A DNA stretch of 64,000 nt from Hofstenia miamia (taxonomy: Eukaryota > Xenacoelomorpha > Acoela): assembly GCA_004352715.1 (NCBI GenBank), contig SCFE01000085.1, forward strand, positions 1,800,183-1,864,182, written 5' to 3'. Both the position numbers and the translations under genes were made by a program. Positions within the stretch are counted from its first letter, which is position 1. Each line of letters opens with the position of its first letter. Below are positions 1 to 9,639 of the stretch, piece after piece. The notes under the pieces are model-generated. The model ran no database searches, was not told the origin of the DNA, and saw only the letters and a list, made by a program, of their open reading frames with translations.

Positions 1-1011
1 TTAAGCGAAGATTCAGCTAAAGTTATTTAGTTATTGATTAAATCTTCTGAAATTTAATTGAAACAAGCAAGGAAGAAAAGAAATAAAATTGCCTTATAGC
101 TTACAGCTTTAAAAATTGCACAACAAATTCATTAACTAGAAACGACTAGTTAGATTAACTATAAAATTTAAGTGCTTAAATTAAGAATTGTTGACGAAAG
201 TTATGCAATGAAAGCTTCTTGAGGATCCTTGAAAGATCTGTATTGCATTCGCAAATATCCTTCCCTATTTGCTTATAAGGCTTAATCAAGTTTGGGAATG
301 AAATTGTAACAACCAGATAGTTTTCTGAATGCCTGAGCTCATAATTTATCCCAATTTATTCATACTGTTGCTGTTTGCCAAAAATTATTATGCACTATTA
401 GTCCACTAATCTACCTATAATTCATATAGAAAATGTAAACATAAAATAAACATAAATGAACGGTTTATCAAAGCAGCTCATTGAATTCCTTAAAATTAAA
501 AAATAATTAAAATATAATTCTAGCAATTGAACTGCAATGCACTAATATTTAATTATACTTGTATGTACTAATGTTTTTGAACAATTGTTGATTGAAATCT
601 TAAATTATTAATTTTAAAATTATAATTTTGAAATACAATTACTTATTGAATGAGTTAAGTGAACGGTTGGGTTTGTGTAATGCAGGGTTTTTCAGATCAA
701 CATTGTAGGTTTAGACTTAATCATCTGGTATCATGCATTGACAATATGAAAAATTAAATATATGTTTTCAATATAGGAAATTCAGATTGACAAGTATACA
801 TTATTTTTTAATATGTTCTAAAACAATTACATATTTCGTACTCTAGGAAATCCAATTAAAATCAAAGGCCTATTAAAATTGTTTTGAATTTGCCAAGAAG
901 TTGGAAAACTGTTGCCACCATATTCAAAATTCAACTTTGATGTAACTTTGACGAGCCAGGGTTATTAATAGGAAATTTATTAGCAGTCAGTACCAGCGGA
1001 TATGGCATAGA
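1..1011. other. AT-rich intergenic sequence
   Basis: No ORF, splice-flanked exon or recognisable repeat end was seen in this stretch. It is AT-rich and otherwise featureless to the eye. Confidence 0.5.
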
Positions 1012-1292
1012 TGGAAGCCAGTCGGTACTTATCACTAGACCAGTCCGTTTCGGTCAGGGTCTGGATGTGGTCACCCTTAATTTCACTTCACCGGTCAAAA
1101 CCGGTCACTTGTGTCTCTAGTCATACTGGTCAGTTAATTTAGTCTAGGAGTATCTCACATCTCAAGCTGCGAAAAGTCATGACAATTACCATAAAAATAT
1201 TTGCTAAAATATAATTATAAACACACTTAATTTACAAAAATGTTCACTTATGTACACTATAAAATGTGCGAAAAAGTTGTAGACCACATATG
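1012..1292. repeat. Interspersed direct repeat, copy 1
   Basis: About 280 bp that recur in the same orientation at 2569-2832. Shared landmarks are GGAAGCC at the left, TTTCACTTCAC, a short palindromic block (CCGGTCAAAACCGGTCAC here, CTGTCAAAACAGGTCAC in copy 2), CTGCGAAAAGTC and AACACACTTAATTTAC. In the palindromic block the two arms change together, so the pairing is kept. No target duplication or coding content was found, and the family is not identified. Confidence 0.7.
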
Positions 1293-1987
1293 TAATTAAC
1301 TAACTTGGGTTAAGTTGCCTATTTTTAATCAATGCAATTTCATAACGATGTCAAGCAGTGGTATATATATTCTGTAAATAAGAGCTCTATAGATCTAAGT
1401 ATCTAAACAATAAAACCATTTTTAATCATAGCTCTTAATTTAACATTTAACGTTAAACTATATTGTAAATAAATCGTAAAAATAATGATTCATAACTTAT
1501 GGAAACTGTTAATAAACATGCCCATTGCCTACAATTCTCTTAAAAGCACAAACCAATAAGATCTCATTATTGGATGATATTTTCCGAGAATTTTTACCTT
1601 GACAGCACTATTTTGATTTCTGGATCATCCCGGGCGTTAGACTTTGTTTATTAATTAGGCTTAAAATTTGATTCAATATCATCACCATCAATGATTGATA
1701 ATTACCTCAGCGTGCTCGTAATCTTTCACTTCAAAATCATTTGCATATGATTAACAATATTCAAACAGAGCACGTTATTAATGATTGCAAAATTCAATTT
1801 TTTTGGTTTCTGTCTATAAACAAATAATGAGATATTTAGGGTTAATCGGATAAATATAGGCATGCTTTCATTACACGTTCTTTCAACAGTACCAATGCAT
1901 TATTTAATGCGGTGAAAAAAGTGAATTTAACGTATAAATACTCTGAAATCAGGTAATGCTATCAAAATCAGTTATATATAGTGTGAG

Positions 1988-2135
1988 GACCGGTCAAACC
2001 CGGTACTCACATTAGGGTAATTCGGATTACGGACCGGTCAACCCTGGTCGCCGATCAGGGGTGACGGAACCACAATCCGACAGGTCATGGTCACATATTG
2101 AGGGTACTGCTCCCATCTCCGTGATAGGTTAGTCG
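1988..2135. repeat. GACCGGTC-rich palindromic island
   Basis: A GC-richer island with repeated GGACCGGTCAA(A/C)CC motifs and short palindromes, lying between the two copies of the direct repeat. It resembles subterminal regions of non-autonomous DNA transposons, but no matching 8-bp duplication was found at its edges. Confidence 0.35.
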
Positions 2136-2568
2136 CATATACAGCTGTGTGAAATTTAAACACAAGTAGAATTTAGAATATGTTGTAAATTTTCCACTTT
2201 TATTGAAGCTATATTGTGAACTGGAATTTGTTGAACGCTTAAACATGCATTTAAATGAGTTTATTCAATAAAAAAAGACTGAAGTTTTTGAATGTAAAAT
2301 AAAACTACAAATATGTTCTTCATTTATCTTCAGGATAGAAATTTGCCTTAAGCAAAATGTTTACACTCTTAGTTTTGAGAAGACGAGATAGTGGTTAATG
2401 TGTAGTACACAAATGTTATTTAATATTAATGTACTGTATATTCTGTTTTTTAAATGTACTAATATATCCTATTTTCATTCTTTTTCCTTGACACCAGTAC
2501 GAAAATATTTATTAATTTAATATAGTTTTTCATTATATAGCTGTGTTTGAATTTAGTAATGATGACGA

Positions 2569-2832
2569 GAAATGGAAGCCGGTTGTTACTGAGCATGGGA
2601 CATGGTCACCCTGAATTTCACTTCACCTGTCAAAACAGGTCACTTGTGTCTCTAGTGATACTGGTCAGTTAATTTAGTCTAAGAGTATCTCAAATATCTA
2701 GCTGCGAAAAGTCGTGACAATTACCATAATTATATTTGGAAAATGTGATTGTAAACACACTTAATTTACAAAAAAGTTCACTTATGTGCACTATACAAAT
2801 ATATGAAAAAGTTTATAGATCACATATACAAC
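2569..2832. repeat. Interspersed direct repeat, copy 2
   Basis: Second copy of the 1012-1292 repeat, same orientation. It lacks about 20 bp near the left end relative to copy 1 and has scattered substitutions. The copies are about 1.3 kb apart; no retroelement coding sequence lies between them, so a long-terminal-repeat reading is not supported. Confidence 0.7.
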
Positions 2833-2835
2833 TCT

Positions 2836-4400
2836 CTTAAACGTGGGGTTAAGATGTGTATATTTGAAACAATTCACGTGCATAGCGTAACAGTGGCATC
2901 GTTAGTCGATGAAACCTATAATAATTCGCAAGATCTTTGAAATTTCTTTCATAAATTACAAAACTTGGTAAGATATTGAATAACTCACAGTATTTCCTAA
3001 GATTTTCTAAGAATTTGTTATGTATTTATCAAGTCTTACAAGAATAATTTGCTAAGATCACGATGAAGTTTTGATAAAAATTATCAAGTTTTTCAAGAAG
3101 ATTAAAGTTATAGTATATTAATCTTTATTATGAAATTTGATTCAACTTATTAAATCGAAACCGAAACGAATGTGTCAGATATGTAAATATTTCTACGAAT
3201 TATTGATTGTTATTTTTCAAATCCAAATGAACATAGGAATAATTTATGCGCAATTGCAGCATTAATTGCAAATTGCTTGAAAACTAAGAAAACGTACATT
3301 ATCTGAATTCATTTTTATGTTGCTTCGAAAACACTATTTTGAAATCTAATTAAATTTCCATTATGTTGTTTAAATTTCTAAAGTGCAAAATTATTTCAGC
3401 ATTGTTAGCGTATATATACAAAGACATCTTGTGCTGGCCTGTGTAATATATATTTCTGCAGTAATAGTTTTCACTGAAGTGAAATTTAAATCCTAACATA
3501 TGTATAAGTTGCTTATTGACATTTTTTACCAATATTGGCCAATGCATTTTTCATGCAGTGCTATGATTTCCGTTTGCTTGTTAATTTCAAAATTTTTCAC
3601 ATCAAATTGGGCCGGGCTTTGGCATACTATATTAATTGGTATTTTAAATACTTACATCACCTTTAGTTATTTAAAACAGCATTTGATGAAACTGCTTTTA
3701 CATTCTACATTACAGTGAAAGAAACTGATGTAGAGACTCAAAAAAGACTAGTCATGGTCTAATCTAAAGCAATCAACTGCAAACTACATGCAAAATGCAT
3801 TGATTATGTCAGTCAAATATCAAAATATTAAACGAATGCAACATTGAAAAATATTTCAATTAACCTTGTTTATGTTTATATTCCGTGACTATATGTGCTC
3901 AGAATTTTAGCAATTATGAATTATAATTTAAACATTTATAATTTTGCAGGATTTAAAAATTATTTCTGGTATGAACATAAAAAAGTGAAAGAACACGGGT
4001 GATAACACTAGTCCATAGCTAGTACAATTGCGTATTGAAATGTTGCATAAAGTATTCTTAGATATATAAATATTTTGATTGTTATAATGTTAGTCAATAA
4101 ATAGTTAAAATTTTTGTTATAATGTTTTCAAAAATGTTTGAAGTAGTCTATTATGCATTTTGTACACATTTTTTTATTCAAATATACTGTAAATTAATAA
4201 ATGTACAAATTGAAAAAATTTCGATAATTTGGCAACTATTTGGCAAATATTTTAAATGTTTGGAATATTGCCATTTACAAAAATTATGCAGTTTTATCCA
4301 AATATTTGGCAAATATTTTCCAAATTTTCCAAACGTATTTACTTAGTAATTATAATATTATAGGCTGAATCTAATGTTATGTATTTAATTATAAACAAAA
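2836..4400. other. AT-rich sequence downstream of the 4.4-kb exon
   Basis: If the minus-strand exon at 4408-4564 is real, its downstream exons should lie here or beyond the left edge. None could be recognised. Positions 4225-4340 hold a degenerate low-complexity run of TTTGG(C/A)AAA units, related to 26570-26760. Confidence 0.4.
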
Positions 4401-4407
4401 TTCTCAC

Positions 4408-4564
4408 CTGGGTCATTTTGTAAATGCTTTATTATTTTGTTATAAAAGAAATTTTTTAAGGTAAAGTTTTGCAATCGTTCATCTACACAAAGTTGTGAGT
4501 CATCATCTCTTTTGCAGTATGCTACGAAAACCGCGAAGAGTAGAAAAACCAGTGCTTTCTGCAT
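4408..4564 (-). CDS. First coding exon of a predicted secreted protein (serpin-like start possible)
   Basis: Reading leftwards from an ATG at 4564, the exon encodes 52 residues: a classic signal peptide (Met-Gln-Lys, then a hydrophobic stretch ending Val-Ala-Tyr-Cys), then an acidic KRDDD segment and an amphipathic helix-like stretch ending NKIIKHLQNDP. It ends at a strong donor (CAG|GTGAGA) and leaves one base over (phase 1). The pattern 'F..N...KHL...DPG' just before an intron resembles helix A of serpins, which normally continues with an N-x-F-x-S-P motif. No such exon was found to the left, so the family call is only a suggestion. The signal peptide plus donor is the firm evidence. Alternative: a chance ORF. 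Confidence 0.45.
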
Positions 4565-5157
4565 GTTTAACACTAAAATGTTTGAACGCAATTGATAAGA
4601 TTGTTATTTACCAAAATGATAATATGCGGCTTGTGACTTTATCTAGTTTTCATGTTTTGACAATGCTATCGTCTACAAATAATTTTAAGTAAAATTAACG
4701 GCAGTGAACGATTTATTGGTCAGTGAGGTTTTTACAAGCACCAAAATACAATATTTTTAGATAAAACACAAATGAATATTTTGGAATAATTTACATTTAC
4801 AGTAAATCATCTACTGTATATTAAAGTCAATTCTATATAAAGTTCAGAAATCCTAAAATCATAATGTGTTATTTATTTTTTAATTTGTGTTGTGGACTAA
4901 AAGATTAATTTAACCATTAAATCTGCTTTCTAAAAGTTGCAAAATAACGCCTATTGTAATATCAGTCGGTAGTTGTTGTTATTTATCGACCAGATCACGC
5001 GCTTTTCGTGTTGACTAGTTGTTTTCATATTTGTAAATAAACATCTGTAAATAGAGAAATAGTTTAACCATGTTCCCTAGTTCGCTAGAATCACCCCAGT
5101 GATTATACACTCACGCACACTAAAACTGAACCGTTAATCTATTTCCAATAGTGCTTA

Positions 5158-5428
5158 TACCCCGTTTACACGTGACATGAGACATGCATGTCTTGTGTTT
5201 TCAACGAGCGAATGTCACGTCTAAACACCCAAAACGACGCGACATTCAACCACTCAAGTAGAGAATGTCGCGTGTTTTGGGTGTTTAGACGTGACATTCG
5301 CTCGTTGAAAACACAAGACATGCATGCCTCATGTCACGTGTAAACGGGGTATAAGCACTATTGGAAATAGATTAACGGTTCAGTTTTAGTGTGCGTGAGT
5401 GTANCTCATGTCACGTGTAAACGGGGTA
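5158..5428. mobile_element. Harbinger-like MITE with TTA duplication; internal foldback
   Basis: The ends are TACCCCGTTTACACGTGAC and its reverse complement, flanked by TTA on both sides (5155-5157 and 5429-5431). A 3-bp TWA duplication is typical of PIF/Harbinger elements. Inside, the sequence is a near-perfect hairpin centred near 5254. The right arm runs past the element end and includes an inverted copy of the left flank (5351-5403). A single n at 5404 follows, then the true right end. The inverted flank is therefore probably a fold-back read or assembly artefact. No coding capacity. Confidence 0.6.
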
Positions 5429-5431
5429 TTA

Positions 5432-7494
5432 GACGGAGTCTGGTTGTCGTTTTACTTTAATATTTGAGTTACCGTTTTAGCTGCAATTTGAATAATTTTT
5501 TTTAATTTTCCATTATTAGGTAACATTTGAACCCGAACTCATGCATTATCAGCAAATTAAGTTGAACCTGGGTGGAGTTTAGGTCTAAAATGTAGGATAA
5601 TTTGACACATAAGCTTTCTTGAGACTCAAGTAGAATATGGTATTTAATTTTAAAGCCTTATCTACAAAAACTTTAAATATTTTCACATTTGGATATTTAT
5701 GTTGCCATAATAATTAAATTTTCTGAAAAAAGCCAATTAGTCTGGACTGATGCATTGAGAAGCATAAATGTAGAGAATTAGTGGATGTTGGATAAAAAAG
5801 AATTATTTTCTCATTTTAAAAAGTTCTATTAATCACAAGCAGAATACATATGCGCTTATTTATTTAGTTAATTCCATACATTCATCAACAATATAATAAT
5901 TTGCCTTCTCCAATTTGCCAAAAGCCAATTTTTCAACAAGAAATTCTTCAAATCACTGCAAAATTGGCAGATAATAAAAAAAATGGAACTGATCTCATAA
6001 AATAAACTATTAAAAATATCTCGTAAAATTTTCATCTTAGCATATGTCATTTTTGCACCTAATGCACTTATTTAGGGGATTCTTAATATATGCATTGTAA
6101 GCATATTTTCCCATGCAGCAATGGAACATTACAAGAATGTTCCAATATATCTTTAGACTTTTGTAATTAAAATACTAGTTGATTTAAGATTACAAATAAT
6201 TGCATTGTTGCTAACTATAATTAGAGTCACCATTGATAATTATAAATATCATTATGTATAAAGAATTTCAGTAAGACCTGATGAAGCAAGAAAAAGTATA
6301 AAGTATAGTAATTGTCAGCAACTGAAAAATAATTGATAATTTGAATGACTACAGTGATGCTAAAACACTATTGCTACTTCTTGCACCTAGTTTTTGAAAT
6401 CTTTGTAAAAATAATGTTGGTCATTTTCTGAAACATCCTCAAAACATTTTCTGTCACACAAAGACAACATTTCCAGAACATTCCCACCGCCGCCATTTAT
6501 CACACTTCAGAAACATTCCTGTAACATTTAGGCAACATTTCTTGCTTGCTGGGTTTCTTCAAAATTTGCTGTGTTGCGTTCAGATTGTGGGTACCTTTAA
6601 ATTGGATTCATGTATTTTTTTTAAATGTAGGTATTATTAAAATGTAAACTTAGAATATTTCTTTAAAAAATGTGTGTCGGCTACTAAGAAAAGTTTAACA
6701 TCGGTACTAGTTGTTTGTAACGGCCCGACCAAGTGTTTTCGTTTTTGGCGTGTGTTTGTAAATATGTTGTTAATAGTTTTTTATGTAATAAACAAGTTTT
6801 TAATGTAAACAGACAACAATTTGAAAACAGTTTTATTAGGGTTGATTTCAAGACGACCCAGCCATATTACAATACTATATAATTAATTATATTGTTAAAG
6901 AAAAAGCAGTACTTTGTGAAGCCGAATGCAATACATAAATTATATATATNNNNNNNNNNNNNNNNNNNNNACACAAATTCACTGTGAAGTTTAAAAGAAA
7001 TATATATATATATATATATATAATATAAAATAATATAAATTACATAATATATAGCCTAACTTTCCAATAAGTTAATCTGTTCTGATAAATCAATTAATTT
7101 ATTGATAAAAATTAACAATTCTTATTTTTGTGTACTTGTTGGTTATGAAGTCTGAAAATATTTTTCACAGTGAGCAACAATATTTATAAAGATGGAAAAT
7201 TTACAAAGTTCTCACGTTAAAAACACACTTAAGCTTAGTTCATAATCTTCATCTAGATATGAAAATGTCTTGAAATTTTAAGCCAAACCAGTAGATTGAA
7301 GCATTGGGCCAGGACTGAGTCTGGCTTGCAAACGTTTAATTTTAATCTTATTCTAATTAATTTACTCGAATATATATTAACCGCTTTTCAAAATATTTTT
7401 AATTTTGCATTTTGCATGACCGACTGAGTATGTTAGAGATTTATACTACTGAACCATCAACTGAAATTGAAATATAAATTTGAAATTAAGTAGA
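5432..7494. other. AT-rich intergenic sequence with an ACATT-rich repeat at 6420-6555
   Basis: No gene recognised. At 6420-6555 there are repeated (C)AACATTTC/ACATTCC units ending in CTTGCTTGCTGGG, a layout common in short non-autonomous repeats. A 21-base gap at 6950-6970 sits beside a (TA)n tract. Confidence 0.4.
6971..7024. repeat. Short interspersed repeat with (TA)n tail, copy 1
   Basis: The 30-odd bases beginning ACACAAATTCACTGTGAAG and running straight into (TA)n recur at 12452-12504 in the same orientation. A unique segment fused to a simple-repeat tail suggests the 3' end of a retroposon family; the copies are too short to classify. Confidence 0.55.
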
Positions 7495-7953
7495 GTATAA
7501 ATTAGCGCTATATCCCGTCCGGGTTAATGGGTTAAAACCGATTAAACTGGCCCAGTCCGATTAAAGGCGGTTAATCTGCAGGAGCCGGCTAATCAGGTTA
7601 AAATCCGGTTAAATAATTCTATTCTCGATTTTCAAAATATATTGATTAAAATGATGCGCATTTCAAAACAATAGAAATTGTAGGAAAGGGTGCAAAACTT
7701 TCCCATTGTTGTAATTCTAAACCTAATCTATATTTTTGCCATTAAATTACAGAATTGCAATAGCACGTGGATTATTTTTGAAAATATCAAATTTCTGGGA
7801 AAAGGATTCATAAATTCGGTTTTTTGTTGTTATATACTAGATTTCAGGTCATTAATAATGTTCATAAACTGTCATAATTAATCCTTTTTTGCTCATAACC
7901 ACATATCTTGTCTTCGTTAAGCTTTGATATACTACGGTCATTTTTAATAGCGC

Positions 7954-8211
7954 TTGCTTCACAAAAATCTTATTATTAACAAGTATATATATATATTAAA
8001 AGATACATTTAGACAATCTGGGAAAAACGAATTGGGCCCTGAAGAAATGCAAAACAAGGATCATGTAGCAAAGTTACTGTGTTCTTCTTCATTAATTTAT
8101 GAATATAAACGTGAAAATTTTCAAAAATCTTACATCGAAGAGACACAAGGACACCTTACTACAAGAATCCATGAATATTTCTCAGGTCACCTCACATCAA
8201 CATCGAATTAA
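7954..8211 (+). pseudogene. Penelope-like element remnant: GIY-YIG endonuclease start
   Basis: An 85-codon reading frame whose second half reads ...LIYEYKRENFQKSYIEETQ followed by GHLTTRIHEYFSG. This matches the start of the GIY-YIG nuclease at the C-terminus of Penelope-like reverse transcriptases (consensus: CxxxxIYxxxCxxCxKxYIGET.R.L..RI.EH). The YIG glycine is glutamate here (YIE), the CxxC knuckle is lost, and the frame stops soon after the ET..L..RI.E helix, so the nuclease would be dead and truncated. An inverted copy of the same coding stretch lies at about 8600-8860 across a single-n join. The fragment sits within a hAT-type element. Confidence 0.65.
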
Positions 8212-8379
8212 AAAAGAATTTCAAAATCACTATATGCATGTATAAAGAATGAAATAAGTTCAAAATTTGTGAATAAACAGAAAAGTTGTTTTAATATGAA
8301 CATTTTCTAATGCATGCAATTTTAATTAATTTTAAGTGTAGTTAATTGTAATTAATTTTCCTTCCAAATTTGTTCTGAA

Positions 8380-8402
8380 AAAGATTTTGAATCGAAACTG
8401 GT

Positions 8403-8438
<36 letters not shown>
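8380..8438 (+). repeat. Penelope-like 3' terminus with (TA)n tail, copy 1
   Basis: The segment TTCTGAAAAAGATTTTGAAT, continuing CGAAACTGGTCGC and then (TA)n, lies downstream of the GIY-YIG fragment. The same terminus occurs inverted at 8942-8985 and direct at 9384-9487. Its layout resembles a degenerate hammerhead ribozyme (see findings). Confidence 0.6.
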
Positions 8439-8441
<3 letters not shown>

Positions 8442-8463
8442 ATTTAATGTAAGCATATAAAAN

Positions 8464-8860
8464 CAGAACAAATTTGGAAGGAAAATTTATTACAAATAAC
8501 TACACTTAAAATTAATTAAAATTGCATGCATTAGAAAATGTTCATGTTAAAACAACTTTTCTGTTTATTCACCAATCTTGATCTTATTTCACTCTTTATG
8601 CATGCATATAGTGATTTTGAAATTCTTTTTTAATTGGATGTTGATGTTAGGTGACCTGAAAAATGTTCATGGGTGCTTGTAGTAAGGTGTCCTTGTGTTT
8701 CTTCGATGTAAGATTTTTGAAAATCTTTACGTGTATATTCATAAATTAATGCAGAAGAACACAGTAACTTTGCTACATGATCGTTGTTTTGCATTTCTTC
8801 AAGGCCCAATTCGTTTTTCCCAGACTGTCTAAATGTATCTTTTAATATAGATTTTAAGGA
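8464..8860 (-). repeat. Inverted copy of 8001-8400
   Basis: After the single n at 8463 the sequence is the reverse complement of roughly 8001-8400, including the GIY-YIG coding fragment, with about 5% differences and small indels. Together with 8907 this implies either a real inverted repeat or a mis-joined second copy. Confidence 0.7.
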
Positions 8861-9383
8861 TTTCTATTGACTTTTTTTGAAATGTTCACTATATGGTTTT
8901 AAATGTNATATATATGAAAGTATTAGATTACTGAGCTTCATAGATGCGACCGGTTTCGATTCAAAATCTTTTTCAGAACAAATTTGGAAGGAAAATTTAT
9001 TACAAATAACTACACTTAAAATTAATTAAAATTGCATGCATTAGAAAATGTTCATGTTAAAACAACTTTAGTATCTTTTAATATAGATTTTAAGGATTTC
9101 TATTGACTTTTTTTGAAATGTTCACTATATGGTTTTAAATGTTGCGGTATTGATATTGCTTTAATGAACTTTATGAGTAATTGGAATTTTTGTATTTTTA
9201 ATATTCATGTTAGGTGACCTTACTACAAAAATCCATAAACATTTTTCAGGTATAAAGAATGAAATAAGATCAAGATTGGTGAATAAAACATAAAAGTTGT
9301 TTTAACATGAACATTTTCTAATACATTCAATTTTAATGAATTTTAAGTGTAGTTAATTGTAATTAATTTTCCTTTCAAATTTG

Positions 9384-9413
9384 TCCTGAAAAAGATTTTG
9401 AATCGAAACCGGT

Positions 9414-9487
<74 letters not shown>
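9384..9487 (+). repeat. Penelope-like terminus with long (TA)n
   Basis: Third copy of the terminus (CTGAAAAAGATTTTGAATC, then GAAACCGGTCGC) followed by about 70 bases of pure (TA)n to about 9486. Confidence 0.65.
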
Positions 9488-9488
<1 letters not shown>

Positions 9489-9639
9489 CATTTTAACCTA
9501 ACGAACAGAACAAATTAATATATTTTTTTAAATTTGAATATGAATATAGATGCATAGATGTATGTAAGCAAGCGCAAATTTTCAAGGATCCCATTAAAGC
9601 CGGTTAAAATATATTGGGAGGCCCAGCACTAGTATAAAT

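Larger units (their letters stand above)
7503..9631. mobile_element. hAT-type non-autonomous element with 8-bp target duplication
   Basis: Flanked by a perfect 8-bp direct repeat GTATAAAT (7495-7502 and 9632-9639). The termini are TAGCGCT on the left and AGCACTA on the right, so both read TAG(C/T)GCT inward. Subterminal DNA is rich in degenerate GGTTAA/CCGGTTAA motifs on both sides (7520-7612 and 9590-9610). An 8-bp duplication with TAG-type ends is diagnostic of hAT transposons. No transposase remains. The interior is filled by Penelope-like fragments and (TA)n tracts, with two single-n joins (8463, 8907), so its true length is uncertain. Confidence 0.75.

Noticed and set aside
988-2128. A hAT element with CAGTACC ends
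   Set aside because: Seven terminal bases match inverted, but the flanking 8-mers (TTAGCAGT and CTCCCATC) do not.
1012-2832. The direct repeats as a solo or complete LTR retrotransposon
   Set aside because: No primer-binding site, gag/pol relic or target duplication was found between or around them.
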